64,000 nucleotides of DNA from Saprospiraceae bacterium (GCA_016714085.1 JADJNW010000014.1:124001-188000), one strand, 5' to 3'. Numbered from the stretch's first letter, positions 41,012-53,300 are shown. Program-made: numbers and translations. The notes: generated from the sequence alone by a model not told the origin.

Positions 41012-42666
41012 TTATTTCCCGCCAGTCGTACCTTTGGTTTCACCTTTCATACGAACAGTAGGATATTTGATACCCAATTGTTCGAGATAGGAATTATATT
41101 TCGTCTCGTCGTAGTAGAATTTTTCCAACTGTGGGCGGAATTCCTGCATGATTTCTGTATTCAGATAAGTTGCAGGTTTATCATCTTTGCCTACTAAGGG
41201 GATGTATTTTTGCTTCATGCCTTGCTCGGTGCGAAAATATTCTTTGGCTTGATCGACCAATTCCGGTTTCAACAGAAAATCGAGGATGGTCATTGCTTCC
41301 GCCTTAGCGCCAGCAACAACGCCTTTGTGGGCAATCGGTGTCGCCATGGCCACTGCATTTGACCAATGATGCCCCTGCAAGCCAGGAATATTGGATGGAA
41401 AGCGCATCGTCACCGTCGGCAATTTCCAGGAAATATCGCCAATATCATCCGAGCCGCCGCTACGAGGCGTTACTACTGGTAATCCAATCGTATCTAATTT
41501 TGTGTCCAATCCGGAAGTGTCATTCGCATCTACTTCTTGCTGCAAAGCCACCGCCAGCATCTGATCTTCTTTGCTCCATTCGGGCAGCCCCACTTTTTGA
41601 TGTTTTCGTACATTGTTTCAGCGATAACTTTATTGAAATGGCGAGGCCAGGCAGAACCCAGGACTTTGCGCGTCACCGTTGTTCCTGTCATCAATGCAGC
41701 GCCATCAGCAATTTTGTTGCCTTTTTCATACAATTCTATAATTCCGGGATAATTAAAATGCCGAAAATAGAACCAAATCGTGGCTTTGGAAGGCACGACG
41801 TTGGGCTGGTCGCCGCCATTTTTGATGACATGATGCGAGCGCTGAATCGGATCCAAATGTTCACGCATATACTGCCAGCCAATGCTCATGAGTTCTACTG
41901 CGTCTAATGCACTGCGACCGCGCCAGGGTGCGCCCGCCGAGTGTGCCGACTCACCAGAAAATTCATATTCTACTGAAATCAAACCTGTACCCCAGGCTTG
42001 TCCATAAGACACGCCCAGATTGTCACCTACGTGCGTAAAAATACACATATCTACCTCATCGAAATAACCGTCACGCGTGAAATAAGCTTTCGTACCGACC
42101 AGTTCTTCCGCTACGCCGGGCCATACGATCAAAGTACCGGGAATTTTTTCTCGTTCCATAATTTCTTTGACCGTCAAAACCGCAAGAATATTGAGTGGTG
42201 TGCCAGAATTATGCCCTTCGCCATGACCAGGAGCACCTTCTACGATTGGATCGTGATACGCTACACCAGGCTTTTGCGAGGCCTTTGGAATACAATCCAA
42301 ATCGCTGCCAATAGCAATAACGGGCTTTCCGCTGCCCCACTTCGCCCACCAGGCAGTTGGTACGTCAGAGATGCCATGTTCAATGGTAAAACCATTTTGC
42401 TCCAAAATACCCGTTAAATATTTGGACGTTTCGGTTTCCTGAAAGCCCAATTCCGCGAAGCTGAAAACTTTATCCACCATCACTTGCGCCATTTTGGCGT
42501 TGCCGTCAATTTTTGTTTCCACCTCTTTTTTCAAGGCTTCCAGGCGTTTATCTACCTCACTCATAGGAGCGGGCTTGGTCTTTTTTGTTTTTTGTGCGAA
42601 AGCCAAATTGCCCACGCAAAGTAGCGCCAGCAAAAGGATGGTGCATTTTAGAATAGCGTTTTTCAT
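41012..42666 (-). CDS. Exported M20-family amidohydrolase (AbgB-like), frameshifted
   Basis: A signal peptide (MKNAILKCTILLLALLCVGNLAFAQ) precedes an M20/M28-type metallopeptidase: GSDLDCIPKASQKPG, EGAPGHGEGHNSG (metal ligands), PGVAEELVGTKAYF and FSGESAHSAGAPWRGRSALDAVEL. This is the p-aminobenzoyl-glutamate/peptide amidohydrolase (AbgB) pattern. The first frame ends after ENIKK; the next picks up at VGLPEWSKEDQM. Adding one A to the A5 run (T5 at 41594-41598) restores a 551-residue protein. The enzyme cuts amide bonds of dipeptide-like substrates in the periplasm. It lies 36 bases after a VPS10-like gene on the same strand. Confidence 0.9.
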
Positions 42667-42702
42667 ACTATAGGAGTGTTTATGTTTATTGATTTGTAAT
42701 AA

Positions 42703-45700
42703 TTAACTTCTTTTTTTCGATTCGATTTGCAACATTTCAATGCCTTTTTGTTTCACAGCAGCGTTGATTTTACTGAGGTTTTCGGTAAACAATTGATCCA
42801 AATCCTTCAATTCCTTTTCCAATTCTTTGGTCACTTCTACTTCAAATTCGGTCGCTTGATCGGTCGGTGGAAAGTCACCGCGCTGCTGATCTGCCATCAG
42901 AAAAGCCAAGCGGTTATTGATGCGAATGCCAAAATTGATCGCATCTTGCACGCTCTGGTTTTTGGTCTGATGGATGTTGTTTTCAAGTACCGTCATTTTT
43001 TCATCTAGCTGACTAATCGTATTTATAATATCCTTGTTATCAGGGTCTTTTCCGAGTTTTTCTTTCAGATAAGCCAAATCCTTGCGTACCGCTCGAATGT
43101 CGATGATTGCTTGATGCGCCTCGCTCACTTTGTCACGCACGCGTACCAGAAAATCAAACTGTTTTTGGTAATCTTCTGGCGTATTGGGTAAGCGCGGGTC
43201 TTTGATTATCTCAAATTCTTGTTCTACCCTTTCCCCATTCACCGTCAGGCGCGCTTTGTACTTGCCGGGCACTGCCAATGGCCCTAAATTAGGCGAAGCA
43301 TATAGCACCATCCCCGGAAAATCTTTAAACCCTGGGTAGCGCATGTCCCATAAGAAGCGATTGCCGCCATTTTTGACAGAAAGTAATTGCCTGCCTCTTG
43401 ATTTGTTGGTATAAGTTTGAATAATATCGTCGTCCAATTCAAGGATTTCGAGCTTTACATCTGACTTTTCATCCAGATTTTTTACAAAATAATGAAAAAT
43501 AACGCCGTTCGGATGGTTTTCGCCTTCTAATCTCATATCCACTCTGCCGCCCTCCTGCGCCATGCGATAAGCGGGTTTTGATTTGAATAAATAGTGACTT
43601 TTCTTAGTAATTTCTTCGCTCAATTCCTGCAAAGGTGTCAGATCATCAATCATCCAAAAACTGCGGCCATGCGTGGCTGCGATGAGCGCGTTGTCTCGAA
43701 TATGTAAATCGCGGATAGAAACAATCGGCAAATTCAATTGAAAAGGCTGCCAATTCGCTCCGTCATTGAATGAAATATACATTCCCCATTCCGTCCCAGC
43801 ATACAGCAAGCCAGGACGTTTTTTATCTGCTCGAATGGCTCGAGTATAATGTGTTTTGTCAATACCATTGGTAATGAGCGTCCAGGTTTTGCCGTAGTCA
43901 GTCGTTTTGTATAAATAAGGGGTATAGTCGCCAAATTTGTAATGCGTAGCTGCCAGGTAAGCACCGCCTTTGATCGTTGGGTGCACATCGATACAGTTCA
44001 TCATGTTGAGTTTCGGAGAGCCCGGAGGCGTCACATTCGTCCAGGTTTTACCACCATCGCGGGTTACGTGCAGCAAACCATCGTCTGAACCTGCCCATAA
44101 AACACCTTCTTCGTAAGGTGACTCGGTCACGGCAAAAATGGTTGCGTAAAATTCTACGCCTGTATTATCCTGCGTAATTGGCCCGCCCGAAGACATAATT
44201 GTTTCAGGATCAGCACGGGTCAAATCGGGGCTGATGACTTCCCAACTCTGCCCTTCGTTGTATGTTACGTGCAATTGATTAGAGCCAGCATACAATTTCT
44301 TCGGATTGTGCGGACTAAAAAATATTGGAAAATTCCAGTTAAAACGATATTTCATCACTTCTGCACCAGAACCAGCGGGATTGTCGGGCCACACGTTGGT
44401 GGAGCGTTCCTGCCCAGTACCATGATCCAAACGGGTCATATAGCCTTTATAAGTTCCGGCATAAATAATATCAGGATTATTCGGATCGGGCGCTAAGTGT
44501 GCGCTTTCGCCACCGGCGGAGGGCTCCCAATCGCGCTCGGTTATAGCATTACTGCCAGAACGATGTAAAATACGAATCGTAGAATTATCTTGTTGAGCAC
44601 CAAGAATTCGATAAGGGAAATGATTGTCGGTGGTGACTCTGTAAAACTGCGCAGTTGGTTGATTGTGATAAGTTGTCCAATTCGCGCCTGCATCGGTTGA
44701 AACTTGCGCGCCACCGTCATCCGCCACTGCCATGCGTTGATTGTTTTCCGGAGCAATCCAAAGATCGTGATGATCGCCATGAGGTGTGCCAATGCGTTCC
44801 CAATTTTCACCGCCATCTTTGGAGCGCCAGAAACTTACATTACAAACATACACCATATCTTCATTCTGAGAATCAGCATAAATCCTTGAATAGTACCAGG
44901 CGCGTTGCCGCAATTCGCGGAAGCCGCTCGTTTTGCGCCAAGTTTTGCCGCCATCATCTGATCGAAATACACCGCCATCATCATTTTCAATGATCGCCCA
45001 AATTCTTTTTGAATTTAAAGGCGAAACAGCAATGCCTACAATACCCCAAACGCCTTTCGGCAAACCAGGATTATTGGTCAATTTTGTCCAGGTATCGCCA
45101 CCATCGGTGCTTTTCCAAAGATGGCTGCCCGGGCCGCCGCTGTCCATGCGGTAACCGTTGCGCTTGATTTCCCAAGTGCTGGCATAAATGATTCGAGGAT
45201 TATTAGGGTCTAAAACTAAATCCACTGCTCCGGCTTTATCACTTTCAAATAGAATCCGTTCCCAGGTCTCGCCGCCATCTTTCGAGCGATAGACGCCGCG
45301 CATATCGTTGGGTTTCCAAAGATTGCCCATTGCTGCAACGTACACCAAATCAGGGTTTTTCGGATGCACTCGGATGCGTCCGATATGTTCAGATTCTTTC
45401 AAACCAATAAATTTCCAGGTTTCTCCTGCATCGGTCGAGCGCCAAAGTCCACGCCCCGAGGAGACATTGCCACGTACGGTTTGTTCGCCCTCCCCTACAT
45501 AAATAACATTTGGATCGCTTTCTGCTACTGCCACCGCGCCAATCGAGCCACCAAAGTAGCCATCGGAAATACATTGCCACGTACTCCCACCGTCCATTGT
45601 TTTCCAAACACCACCTCCAGCAGTACCCGTGTAATACAAATTGGGATTTCCAGGAACGCCAACGACTGTACCAGCACGCCCGCCTCGAAAAGGCCCGACC

Positions 45701-45849
45701 AAGCGCCATTGCAACCCTTCGTACAAACTTTGTTCGAATTGAGTGCTATTGGTAGCATCTATAGTATTAGCAGGTTGTTTTTTCTTCTGTGCAGATAAGC
45801 TGATGCTCAAAAACAGTAGTATTGTCAATAGGATTGGTGCGATTTTCAT
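42703..45849 (-). CDS. VPS10/sortilin-like BNR beta-propeller protein, secreted
   Basis: 1048 residues with a signal peptide (MKIAPILLTILLFLSISLSAQ). Many BNR/sialidase-type repeats with S-x-D-G-G-x-T-W boxes are visible (STDAGETWKF, SKDGGETWER, STDGGDTWTK, SDDGGKTWRK, TRDGGKTWTN, NDGANWQP), forming large propellers as in sortilin/VPS10 and xyloglucanase-like proteins. The C-terminal ~250 residues are a beta-sandwich (YKARLTVNGERVEQEF) followed by a long helical part. Annotated relatives are called glycosyl hydrolase or WD40/BNR repeat protein, without a proven reaction. It is divergent from a paralogue of the same length at 46054. Confidence 0.9.
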   Translation of the reverse strand: MKIAPILLTILLFLSISLSAQKKKQPANTIDATNSTQFEQSLYEGLQWRLVGPFRGGRAGTVVGVPGNPNLYYTGTAGGGVWKTMDGGSTWQCISDGYFGGSIGAVAVAESDPNVIYVGEGEQTVRGNVSSGRGLWRSTDAGETWKFIGLKESEHIGRIRVHPKNPDLVYVAAMGNLWKPNDMRGVYRSKDGGETWERILFESDKAGAVDLVLDPNNPRIIYASTWEIKRNGYRMDSGGPGSHLWKSTDGGDTWTKLTNNPGLPKGVWGIVGIAVSPLNSKRIWAIIENDDGGVFRSDDGGKTWRKTSGFRELRQRAWYYSRIYADSQNEDMVYVCNVSFWRSKDGGENWERIGTPHGDHHDLWIAPENNQRMAVADDGGAQVSTDAGANWTTYHNQPTAQFYRVTTDNHFPYRILGAQQDNSTIRILHRSGSNAITERDWEPSAGGESAHLAPDPNNPDIIYAGTYKGYMTRLDHGTGQERSTNVWPDNPAGSGAEVMKYRFNWNFPIFFSPHNPKKLYAGSNQLHVTYNEGQSWEVISPDLTRADPETIMSSGGPITQDNTGVEFYATIFAVTESPYEEGVLWAGSDDGLLHVTRDGGKTWTNVTPPGSPKLNMMNCIDVHPTIKGGAYLAATHYKFGDYTPYLYKTTDYGKTWTLITNGIDKTHYTRAIRADKKRPGLLYAGTEWGMYISFNDGANWQPFQLNLPIVSIRDLHIRDNALIAATHGRSFWMIDDLTPLQELSEEITKKSHYLFKSKPAYRMAQEGGRVDMRLEGENHPNGVIFHYFVKNLDEKSDVKLEILELDDDIIQTYTNKSRGRQLLSVKNGGNRFLWDMRYPGFKDFPGMVLYASPNLGPLAVPGKYKARLTVNGERVEQEFEIIKDPRLPNTPEDYQKQFDFLVRVRDKVSEAHQAIIDIRAVRKDLAYLKEKLGKDPDNKDIINTISQLDEKMTVLENNIHQTKNQSVQDAINFGIRINNRLAFLMADQQRGDFPPTDQATEFEVEVTKELEKELKDLDQLFTENLSKINAAVKQKGIEMLQIESKKRS

Positions 45850-45954
45850 ACAAAATCAATTTTTGATTCCGCCAATTGGCGGATGGGTTTTCGGTGTAGC
45901 TTGTAAAATACCAAATTTTGTATCAATCTTTAGACAATCTGAATGGCGAAATTT

Positions 45955-45962
45955 TATCTTTG
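45955..45962 (+). promoter_or_regulatory. Promoter -7 box before the second VPS10-like gene
   Basis: TATCTTTG, exact TAnnTTTG, 91 bases before ATG 46054; the -33 box is unclear. The 204-base divergent region holds nothing else recognised. Confidence 0.4.
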
Positions 45963-46053
45963 TTTGGATATCTAAATTTTAAAAGAAGCGTAAGATTAGA
46001 ATTAAAAAAAGATAGAAAGATTTTTTCCAAAAGCCTGTTTTAAACTTAAATCT

Positions 46054-49000
46054 ATGAAGCAACTTATCTTTATTTCCATTAACCTGCTGTTTTTTAGCTT
46101 TTTGCAAAATGTTTTGTTTGCTCAAACCAGTTCAAAAAATCTGAATGAAGTCTTTGTCCCCGAGCTTTTCAGCGGAATGGAATATCGAAATGTGGGGCCG
46201 ACTCGCGGCGGCCGCGCCACAGCAGTGACGGGCATTTCAAGTCAGCCTTTCACTTTTTTCTTTGGCTCAACGGGTGGCGGTGTTTGGAAAACCGATGACG
46301 CAGGCAACACCTGGGAGAATATTTCTGACGGACAAATCGAAGCGGGCTCGATCGGAGCGATTACTATTGCGCCTTCTGATGCAAATGTCATTTATGTGGG
46401 AACCGGTTCAGCTTGTCCGCGTGGCAATATTTCGCAAGGCGTTGGAATGTACAAATCCACTGATGGCGGTAGAAAATGGCAACATATTGGTTTGCCAAAA
46501 GCAGGCTTGATTGGAAAAATAGAAGTGCATCCACAAAATCCTGATTTGCTGTACGTTGCGGTGTTGGGACAAATTTTTGGCCGAATAAAGAACGCGGTGT
46601 CTACCGATCCAAGGATGGAGGTCAAAACTGGGAACCAATACTGGCATTGAGTGATACCATTGGCGCGATTGATTTGGCGATGAATCCTCAGAACCCCCGT
46701 GAAATCTATGCTGCCATGTGGCGCGCCGAGCGCAAGCCTTATACTTTGATTGACGGTGGCAAGGACGGCGGCATTTGGAAAACAATAGACGGCGGTGATA
46801 CCTGGACGAAATTGACCGAAGGCTTACCAAAAGGACTAATTGGTCGTATTGGCTTGGCGATTTCTCCTGCTAATCCCGACCGCGTTTGGGCGATTATTAT
46901 TGCTGCCGACGATGAGGAAGGAGGATTGTATCGCACCGACGATGCAGGCAAAAATTGGACACGCGTCAACCGTGACCATAAGCTTCGCCAGCGCGGCTGG
47001 TATTATGCACACGTTACTGCCGATCCCAAAGATGAGAACACTGTTTTTATAAATAATGTGGACTTCTGGAAATCGGTGGATGGTGGCAAGAATTTTGACA
47101 TCGAATTGCATCCGCCGCATGGCGACAATCATGGGCTTTGGATCAATCCGAACAACTCGAATTTGATGATTCATTGTAATGATGGTGGCGCAACGGTCAC
47201 TTTGAATGGTGGCAAAACCTGGAGTACGCAATTAAATCAACCGACTTCAGAATTTTATCGCGTCACGGTTGATAATCAATTTCCATATCGTTTATACGCT
47301 GGTCAACAAGATAATACAACTATTAGCGTCCCGAACCACGATCCTGGCGGTGTCACCGATTTTCAAAACTGGTACGATGTAGGCGGCAGCGAATGCGCCG
47401 ATGTAGGTGTCAATCATGAACATCCCAATATTGTTTGGGCGGGTAGCTACAGCGGTGAGCTTACAATCACGAATCTGGAAACAGGTCAATCGCGCCAAGT
47501 CACTGCCTATCCGCATTATACAGAAGGTACTGAACAACGCAAACTTAAATATCGGTGGCAATGGAACTTCCCGATTGTCGTGTCGAAATTCAATCCGAAT
47601 ATTGTCTATCAAGCAGGAAATCGTGTGTTTAAAACCAGCAATGACGGGCAGGATTGGCAAATCATCAGCCCGGATTTGACGAAAAATATAGACAAGTATT
47701 TTGACATTCCTGGCGGCCCGATTCAGCACGATGGCACTGGGGTTGAAATATATTGCACGGTTTTTGCTTTGGAAGAATCACCATTCAAACAAGGCGAACT
47801 CTGGGCAGGCACGGATGATGGCTTGGTGCATATCACTTTTGATGATGGCAACAATTGGCAAAACATCACGCCAAAAAATATGCCCGGCGAATGTACGGTC
47901 AATAAAATTGAGCTTTCCAGCCATGCGCCTGGGCGGGCTTTTATGGCGGTGCAGAAGTATCGCTACAACGATTTCAAACCCTATATTTTCAGAACCAACG
48001 ATTTTGGTAAAACCTGGGAATTGCTCACCGATGGTAAAAATGGTATCCCTGAAGGGCATTTCGTGCGTGCGATTGCCGAAGACCCCGAACGCAAAGGCTT
48101 GCTTTACGCGGGTACAGAATATGGCATATACGTTTCTTTCGATGATGGCAAACACTGGCAATCCTTGCAATTGAACTTACCGCACGTTCCGATTACCGAT
48201 CTGGAAGTACACCAAAAAGATTTGGCTGTCAGCACGCAGGGGCGCGCGTTTTGGGTACTGGATGACCTCACACCACTACATCAATTAAATGATAATTTGG
48301 CGAAATGCGATAAACTTTTTTTCAAACCAAGAGATACTTATCGCACCAGCGTTGGCGGTTATGATACGAAATTTAATATTTATGTAAAGAATACCCTAAA
48401 AGATAGTGAAATTATTACATTAGAGATTTTGGATGTAAATGGAAATGTAATTCGCAATTATGAAAAAGGCTCTAAAAATCGCCGTCGCAAAATAGACATA
48501 AAAAAAGGTTTTAATATTATATCCTGGGATTTGCAATATAATGGCCCTGACTTGGTAGAAAATATGATCACCATGGATGTTTCGATTCCGGCAGCGGGCC
48601 CCCGCGCCACGCCAGGCACTTATCAAGCTCGATTATCGATTGGTGATTGGACGCAGACGCACAGCTTCACAGTTTTACCCGATCCTCGTTGGACGAATAT
48701 AAGCGCCGCTGATTACCAAGCTCAATCGGACGTGGCAATCGAACTCCGTGATATGATTGATGATTCACAAAATCGCATTCGCAATCTGCGCTCGGTGCGC
48801 GAGCAAATGAAATCCATCGCTGAACGCGCCACCAAAGCTGGACATAATGAAAAACTCAAATCAGAAGCCGAAACTATTGGCAAAAAACTCAGCGAAGTCG
48901 AGGATTTACTGATTAATAATAATATTGAAGTGAGCCAGGATGAAATTAATTTTGAGCGCAAATTTTGCAATCATTTACTTCATCTTTATAGTATTGTAAT

Positions 49001-49184
49001 ATATGACCAGCATCGCCCGACCGGCGGCGCAATCGAAGCTTTTGCCGATTTGAAAAAAGCTTATGAAGATATTATGACTCAATACGAAGCTGTGATGGAC
49101 AGTGAGCTACCCAAGTTCAATCAAATGCTGGAGCAAGAGAAAGTAAGCCGCATCATTGTGCCGGAGAAAGTGAAGAAGAAGTAG
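46054..49184 (+). CDS. VPS10/sortilin-like BNR beta-propeller protein, paralogue, frameshifted
   Basis: A second member of the family at 42703-45849, clearly paralogous (LFSGMEYRNVGPTRGGRATAV, TDDAGNTWENISDG, STDGGRKWQHIG, GGDTWTKLTEGLPKG). The first frame (signal peptide MKQLIFISINLLFFSFLQNVLFAQ) goes out of register after VLGQIFG; the second resumes as KERGVYRSKDGGQNWEPILALSDTIGAIDLAM. Adding one C at CC 46581-46582 restores PNKERG and a 1043-residue protein. It is intact otherwise, with the same C-terminal beta-sandwich and helices. The genes probably come from an old duplication. Target and reaction are unknown. Confidence 0.88.
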
Positions 49185-49217
49185 GTATTTTAAATAAAGA
49201 AAACGTCTTTTTTAATC

Positions 49218-50318
49218 TTAATTAATAGAGACTTCATCCAAAAACTCAATGTCTTCTATGCCTCCATAGCCTGCAAATTCCTCTCCTGCTAAAGGAGTGT
49301 GGTTGATAATTAAAGTCGACTTGAAATTTATATTCTCTTTCAATTTTAAAGTTTTTTCTTCTTCTCCAAACCACATATCATCCTCTTTATCATAAAAAGC
49401 ATCTTCTTTATCAAAATATGTTATTTCACAGGAAAAGTCTACTCCACCCATAATTTCTACATAAGCATCATTTTCATCAGCACTAATAATATTATATTTT
49501 TCATTAATATTAATGCCTTCAATGTCTAAAAGATCAATATTTTCAACTTCTATATAGCCGATGGATAAAGAATCATGAAGAAAATCTGATAAAGAATGAG
49601 ATAAATCGCCTTTAAGGTCAGACTTTATCTCTGTTCTATTCTTATTCATAATTTGATCAATCCTATCAATCCTTTGCTGATGTTTTTGATCTTTTTCATA
49701 TAATCTAGTAATATTATCAACCAAAGTACTTAAGCTCCATTCCGTCAGGATAATTTTATTTTGATAATTCTTCATCCCATTATCATTGCTAAGTAAAATA
49801 ACTTTTTTATTAAATTTCATACACCATTTTTCAATTGCATTGAGCACAAAAGCATCAGGAAATTCATTTTTTTTCTCATTATTATTTTCGAAAGGTAAAG
49901 CAGCCATGAAGTATTTATCAAATACTTCTTTAATTGAGGCAAAATCAGAACTTATAATTTCTATATTGGCGTCGTCAATAAAATTATCTAACAATCTTTT
50001 AAGTTCACTGAATTCTTTTTCTATATCAATTTTAATAGGAGAAAAGTAACTTGTATAGCGCTCAATATTTTTTAAAATTCTAATTTCTTGAGATTGAAGC
50101 GTTTTGTCTACTTGCTTATATTTGGATTTAGCTTTTTCAAGAAATTCCTTCATTTTTTTTAGAACTTCATTATAGGTAATATCAATAATTTTTATTTTAA
50201 GATATCCGGTACCGCCATATTTTTTGAGTTCCTTAATTTTATTACCATGTAAAAAATTTTCATTTACAAATACTGATGTATCGATAAAAACAATATCAGT
50301 TTTTAACTGCTTCCCCAT
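49218..50318 (-). CDS. PIN-domain (DUF4935-like) protein, AT-rich
   Basis: 366 residues. The N-terminal ~170 residues are a PIN-type RNase domain: FIDTSVFVNENF (first Asp), a central acidic region, FPDAFVLNAIEKW and LLSNDNGMKNY (further Asp). This matches the DUF4935 PIN group, with helix insertions. The C-terminal ~150 residues, highly acidic (EDAFYDKEDDMWFGEEE), are not recognised. No antitoxin gene adjoins it. It is strongly AT-rich and lysine/isoleucine-rich compared with its neighbours, which suggests horizontal arrival. It may be an RNA-cleaving defence or abortive-infection effector; that is inference. Confidence 0.8.
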   Translation of the reverse strand: MGKQLKTDIVFIDTSVFVNENFLHGNKIKELKKYGGTGYLKIKIIDITYNEVLKKMKEFLEKAKSKYKQVDKTLQSQEIRILKNIERYTSYFSPIKIDIEKEFSELKRLLDNFIDDANIEIISSDFASIKEVFDKYFMAALPFENNNEKKNEFPDAFVLNAIEKWCMKFNKKVILLSNDNGMKNYQNKIILTEWSLSTLVDNITRLYEKDQKHQQRIDRIDQIMNKNRTEIKSDLKGDLSHSLSDFLHDSLSIGYIEVENIDLLDIEGININEKYNIISADENDAYVEIMGGVDFSCEITYFDKEDAFYDKEDDMWFGEEEKTLKLKENINFKSTLIINHTPLAGEEFAGYGGIEDIEFLDEVSIN

Positions 50319-50329
50319 TTTAATTATAT

Positions 50330-53300
50330 TTATTCAACACTTTTATACTCCTCCATCACATACAATACACCTTTAAGTGGAATCCTCAACCAATCGGGGC
50401 GGTTATTCATTTCGTAGCCGATTTCGTAAATCGCTTTTTCTAATAGATAGCTGCGCAAAATCAAGCGCATTCCTTCCTCGTCGGGCGGGATGAAGCTTTG
50501 CCCTTGCACGCGATCCAGATATGCAGTGAGGAAATAATTGCTCACATAATGAAACCACTGGCGCGCCCATTGCTCCAGTTGCGGCATGTCCTCTTTTCGA
50601 TAATTCTGGTTGAGCAGCAACTGCCCGTAAGCAGCGTAATGGAAGGAGCGAATCATACCCGCCACGTCTTTGAATGGTGTTTTTTTCAATCTTCGTTCGC
50701 TAATGGAAAGCATAGGCTCTCCTTCAAAATCAATGATAAAGAAATCGCGCCCGTTGAACAGCACCTGCCCTAAGTGATAATCACCGTGAATCCTGATTTT
50801 GGTCGCTTCGATTTTTCGACTGTAAATCTCCTGGAAGCATTGTAAAATCTCATTTTTCATCGCCAACACCTGTTCTGTTTCGGCAGCAGCAGTTGGGGGC
50901 AAGGAGGAAAGTTTCTTCTCCAAAGCGTTGAGTTTTTCACTGACCAATTTCCGATGCCCGGAGTAAATGGAGCGTTGATAATGCTCGGTGAATTTTTCAG
51001 GGCAGAAATCAGGATTTTCGTAGTCGCTGGCAAGCGCGATGTGCATTTCCGCAGTGCGTTGCGCCAGAAGCGTAACTCGCTCATAAGTAAGGCTTTCAAT
51101 GAGTTTTTTCACTGGCTCGGGCGTGTCGTCGAAATAAAGTCGCGGCTTGCGCACCAAATCAGGCATTTCCAAATTTTTTCCAGCTTTGCCGAGCGTTTTT
51201 TCATAAAAGCGACTCAAGGTATCGAGCATCGCCGTCCAGGCTTCGCCCTGATTCGGAATTTTATTTTGCAGAAGTCCCAGAATCGTATAAGATGCGCCAA
51301 AATCCTCATATTGAATGCCCCCGCCGTAGCGCGGCGAGTTGGCAAAATTGGTTTTTTCTGACAGAAAGCGCACCAACTCCAAATCAGGATTAATATCAGT
51401 ATCTAATTTTCTATATAATTTGAAGAAAAACTGATTGTTATATATGATAGAAGAATTACTTTGTTCTACTTTCAACAATTCGGAAACAATATCTTCTTTT
51501 TCAATTTCCAGTGCTGATAAAGTCTTGCCGGATTCAAAACGCAGCGTTCCGTCTGTCACGTTTACTGTAAAGTTATTTTTAATCAACCAGAATAATTCGT
51601 CTCGGAAACGCTCATCATAAATTGCATCGATGATAATCCCCTCTTTTTCAGGTGTTTTCAAATAGCAAATTACACTCTTGGTTTCGTTTTTGATAAAATG
51701 AATCATGCGCTCCGGGTTGGTCACAAACATCACCGGCAAGAAATACGTCTCCGGCAAGCCATCAGTGTAACGCATACCAATATTGAGGAAATAAGCCTTG
51801 ACACCGCTTGCATCAATAGAAGGGAAGCGATTGACTTCCGCTGAGACGATTTTCTTGGATTTGCCGCCAAACCAACGCATGGTACGCATATAGCCGGGCA
51901 AAATTTTCTTCTCGAATCGCCGCTTGGAAGTGTAATGCTCAAAAAAAGTTGCCCATTCTACGGTCGTTTCCAGCTCAGGAATCACGCGCTCTTTAGGCGA
52001 TTCCTCACTATCCTCGCTTTGTTCCATCAAAAACCAGTAATAACCATAAGGCCCGAGTGTGAAATGGTAAGGTTCTTCGCCAACTTCAAAAAACTTGTTT
52101 TGACTAAAAATCTCCATCGGCTGTACGCCTTCGAATGCTTTCAAATCGAGTTCAATTGCTTGGGAATGCTTGGATAAATTGCACAATACCAAAATGCTTT
52201 CGCCTTGATAAGAGCGTACAAAAGACAAGACTTTGCTGTTGTTCGAGTCTAAAAATGCAATTTTTCCGTGACTGAATGCCTTGAGTCGCTTGCGCATCGC
52301 CACCAAGTTTTTCATCCACCAAAGCAACGAAGCTGGATTGCGATTCTGGATTTCAACATTCACACCTTCATAGCGATAGAGCGGATCAATGATAACGGGC
52401 AGGAATAATTTTTGAGGATTGCAAGTCGAAAAGCCAGCGTTGCGATCCGCATTCCATTGCATGGGGGTACGTACGCCATTGCGATCACCCAAATAAATAT
52501 TGTCGCCCATCCCGATTTCATCGCCATAATAAAGCACCGGCGAGCCTGGCAACGAGAATAAAAGGCTATTCAGAAGCTCTATTTTCCTTCGGTCATTGCC
52601 TAAGAGCGGCGCGAGTCTTCGGCGAATACCTTCGTTAATTTTTGCATTGTGATCCTGCGCAAAGACTTTGAATAGATAATCACGCTCTTCTTCTGTGACC
52701 ATTGCCAGCGTAAGGTCGTCGTGATTGCGCAGAAACAAAGCCCATTGGCAGGAGTCAGGAATTTCGGGCGTTTGTTCAAAAATATCCAGGATCGGGTAGC
52801 GGTCTTCTGCCTGAAGTGCCATGTACATTCTGGGCATCAAAGGGTAATGATAATTCATATGGCATTCGTCGCCTTTGCCGTAATACTGCGCAGCGCCTTC
52901 CGGCCAAAGATTGGTTTCAGCAATCAGGATTTTTCCAGGATGCTTCCGATCTATGTAGTCACGAAGCGATTGGATATGCTTATGTACTTCGGGTAGGTTT
53001 TCGCAGTTAGTGCCTTCATAACGAGCAATATACATAATGGAAGTGAGTCTAAGCCCATCCACGCCGAGTTCAAACCAAAAGTCCACCACCTTGCGCATTT
53101 CCTCGCGTACCAACTCATTCTCGTAATTCAAATCCGCCTGATGACTGTAAAAACGATGCCAATAATAAGCTTTTGCAATATTGTCCCATTCCCAATTGGA
53201 AGTCTCGTAATCGCTGAAAATGATGCCAGCATCAGGGTATTTATCTGGCGTATCGTTCCAGACATAAAAATCGCGCTCCGGCGTAAACGGTGGGGCTTTG

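Noticed and set aside
41338..41907. A 189-codon plus-strand frame opposite the M20 gene
   Set aside because: A shadow of the M20 coding sequence; the product is low-complexity and has no motif. Similar antisense frames inside the VPS10-like genes were rejected for the same reason.
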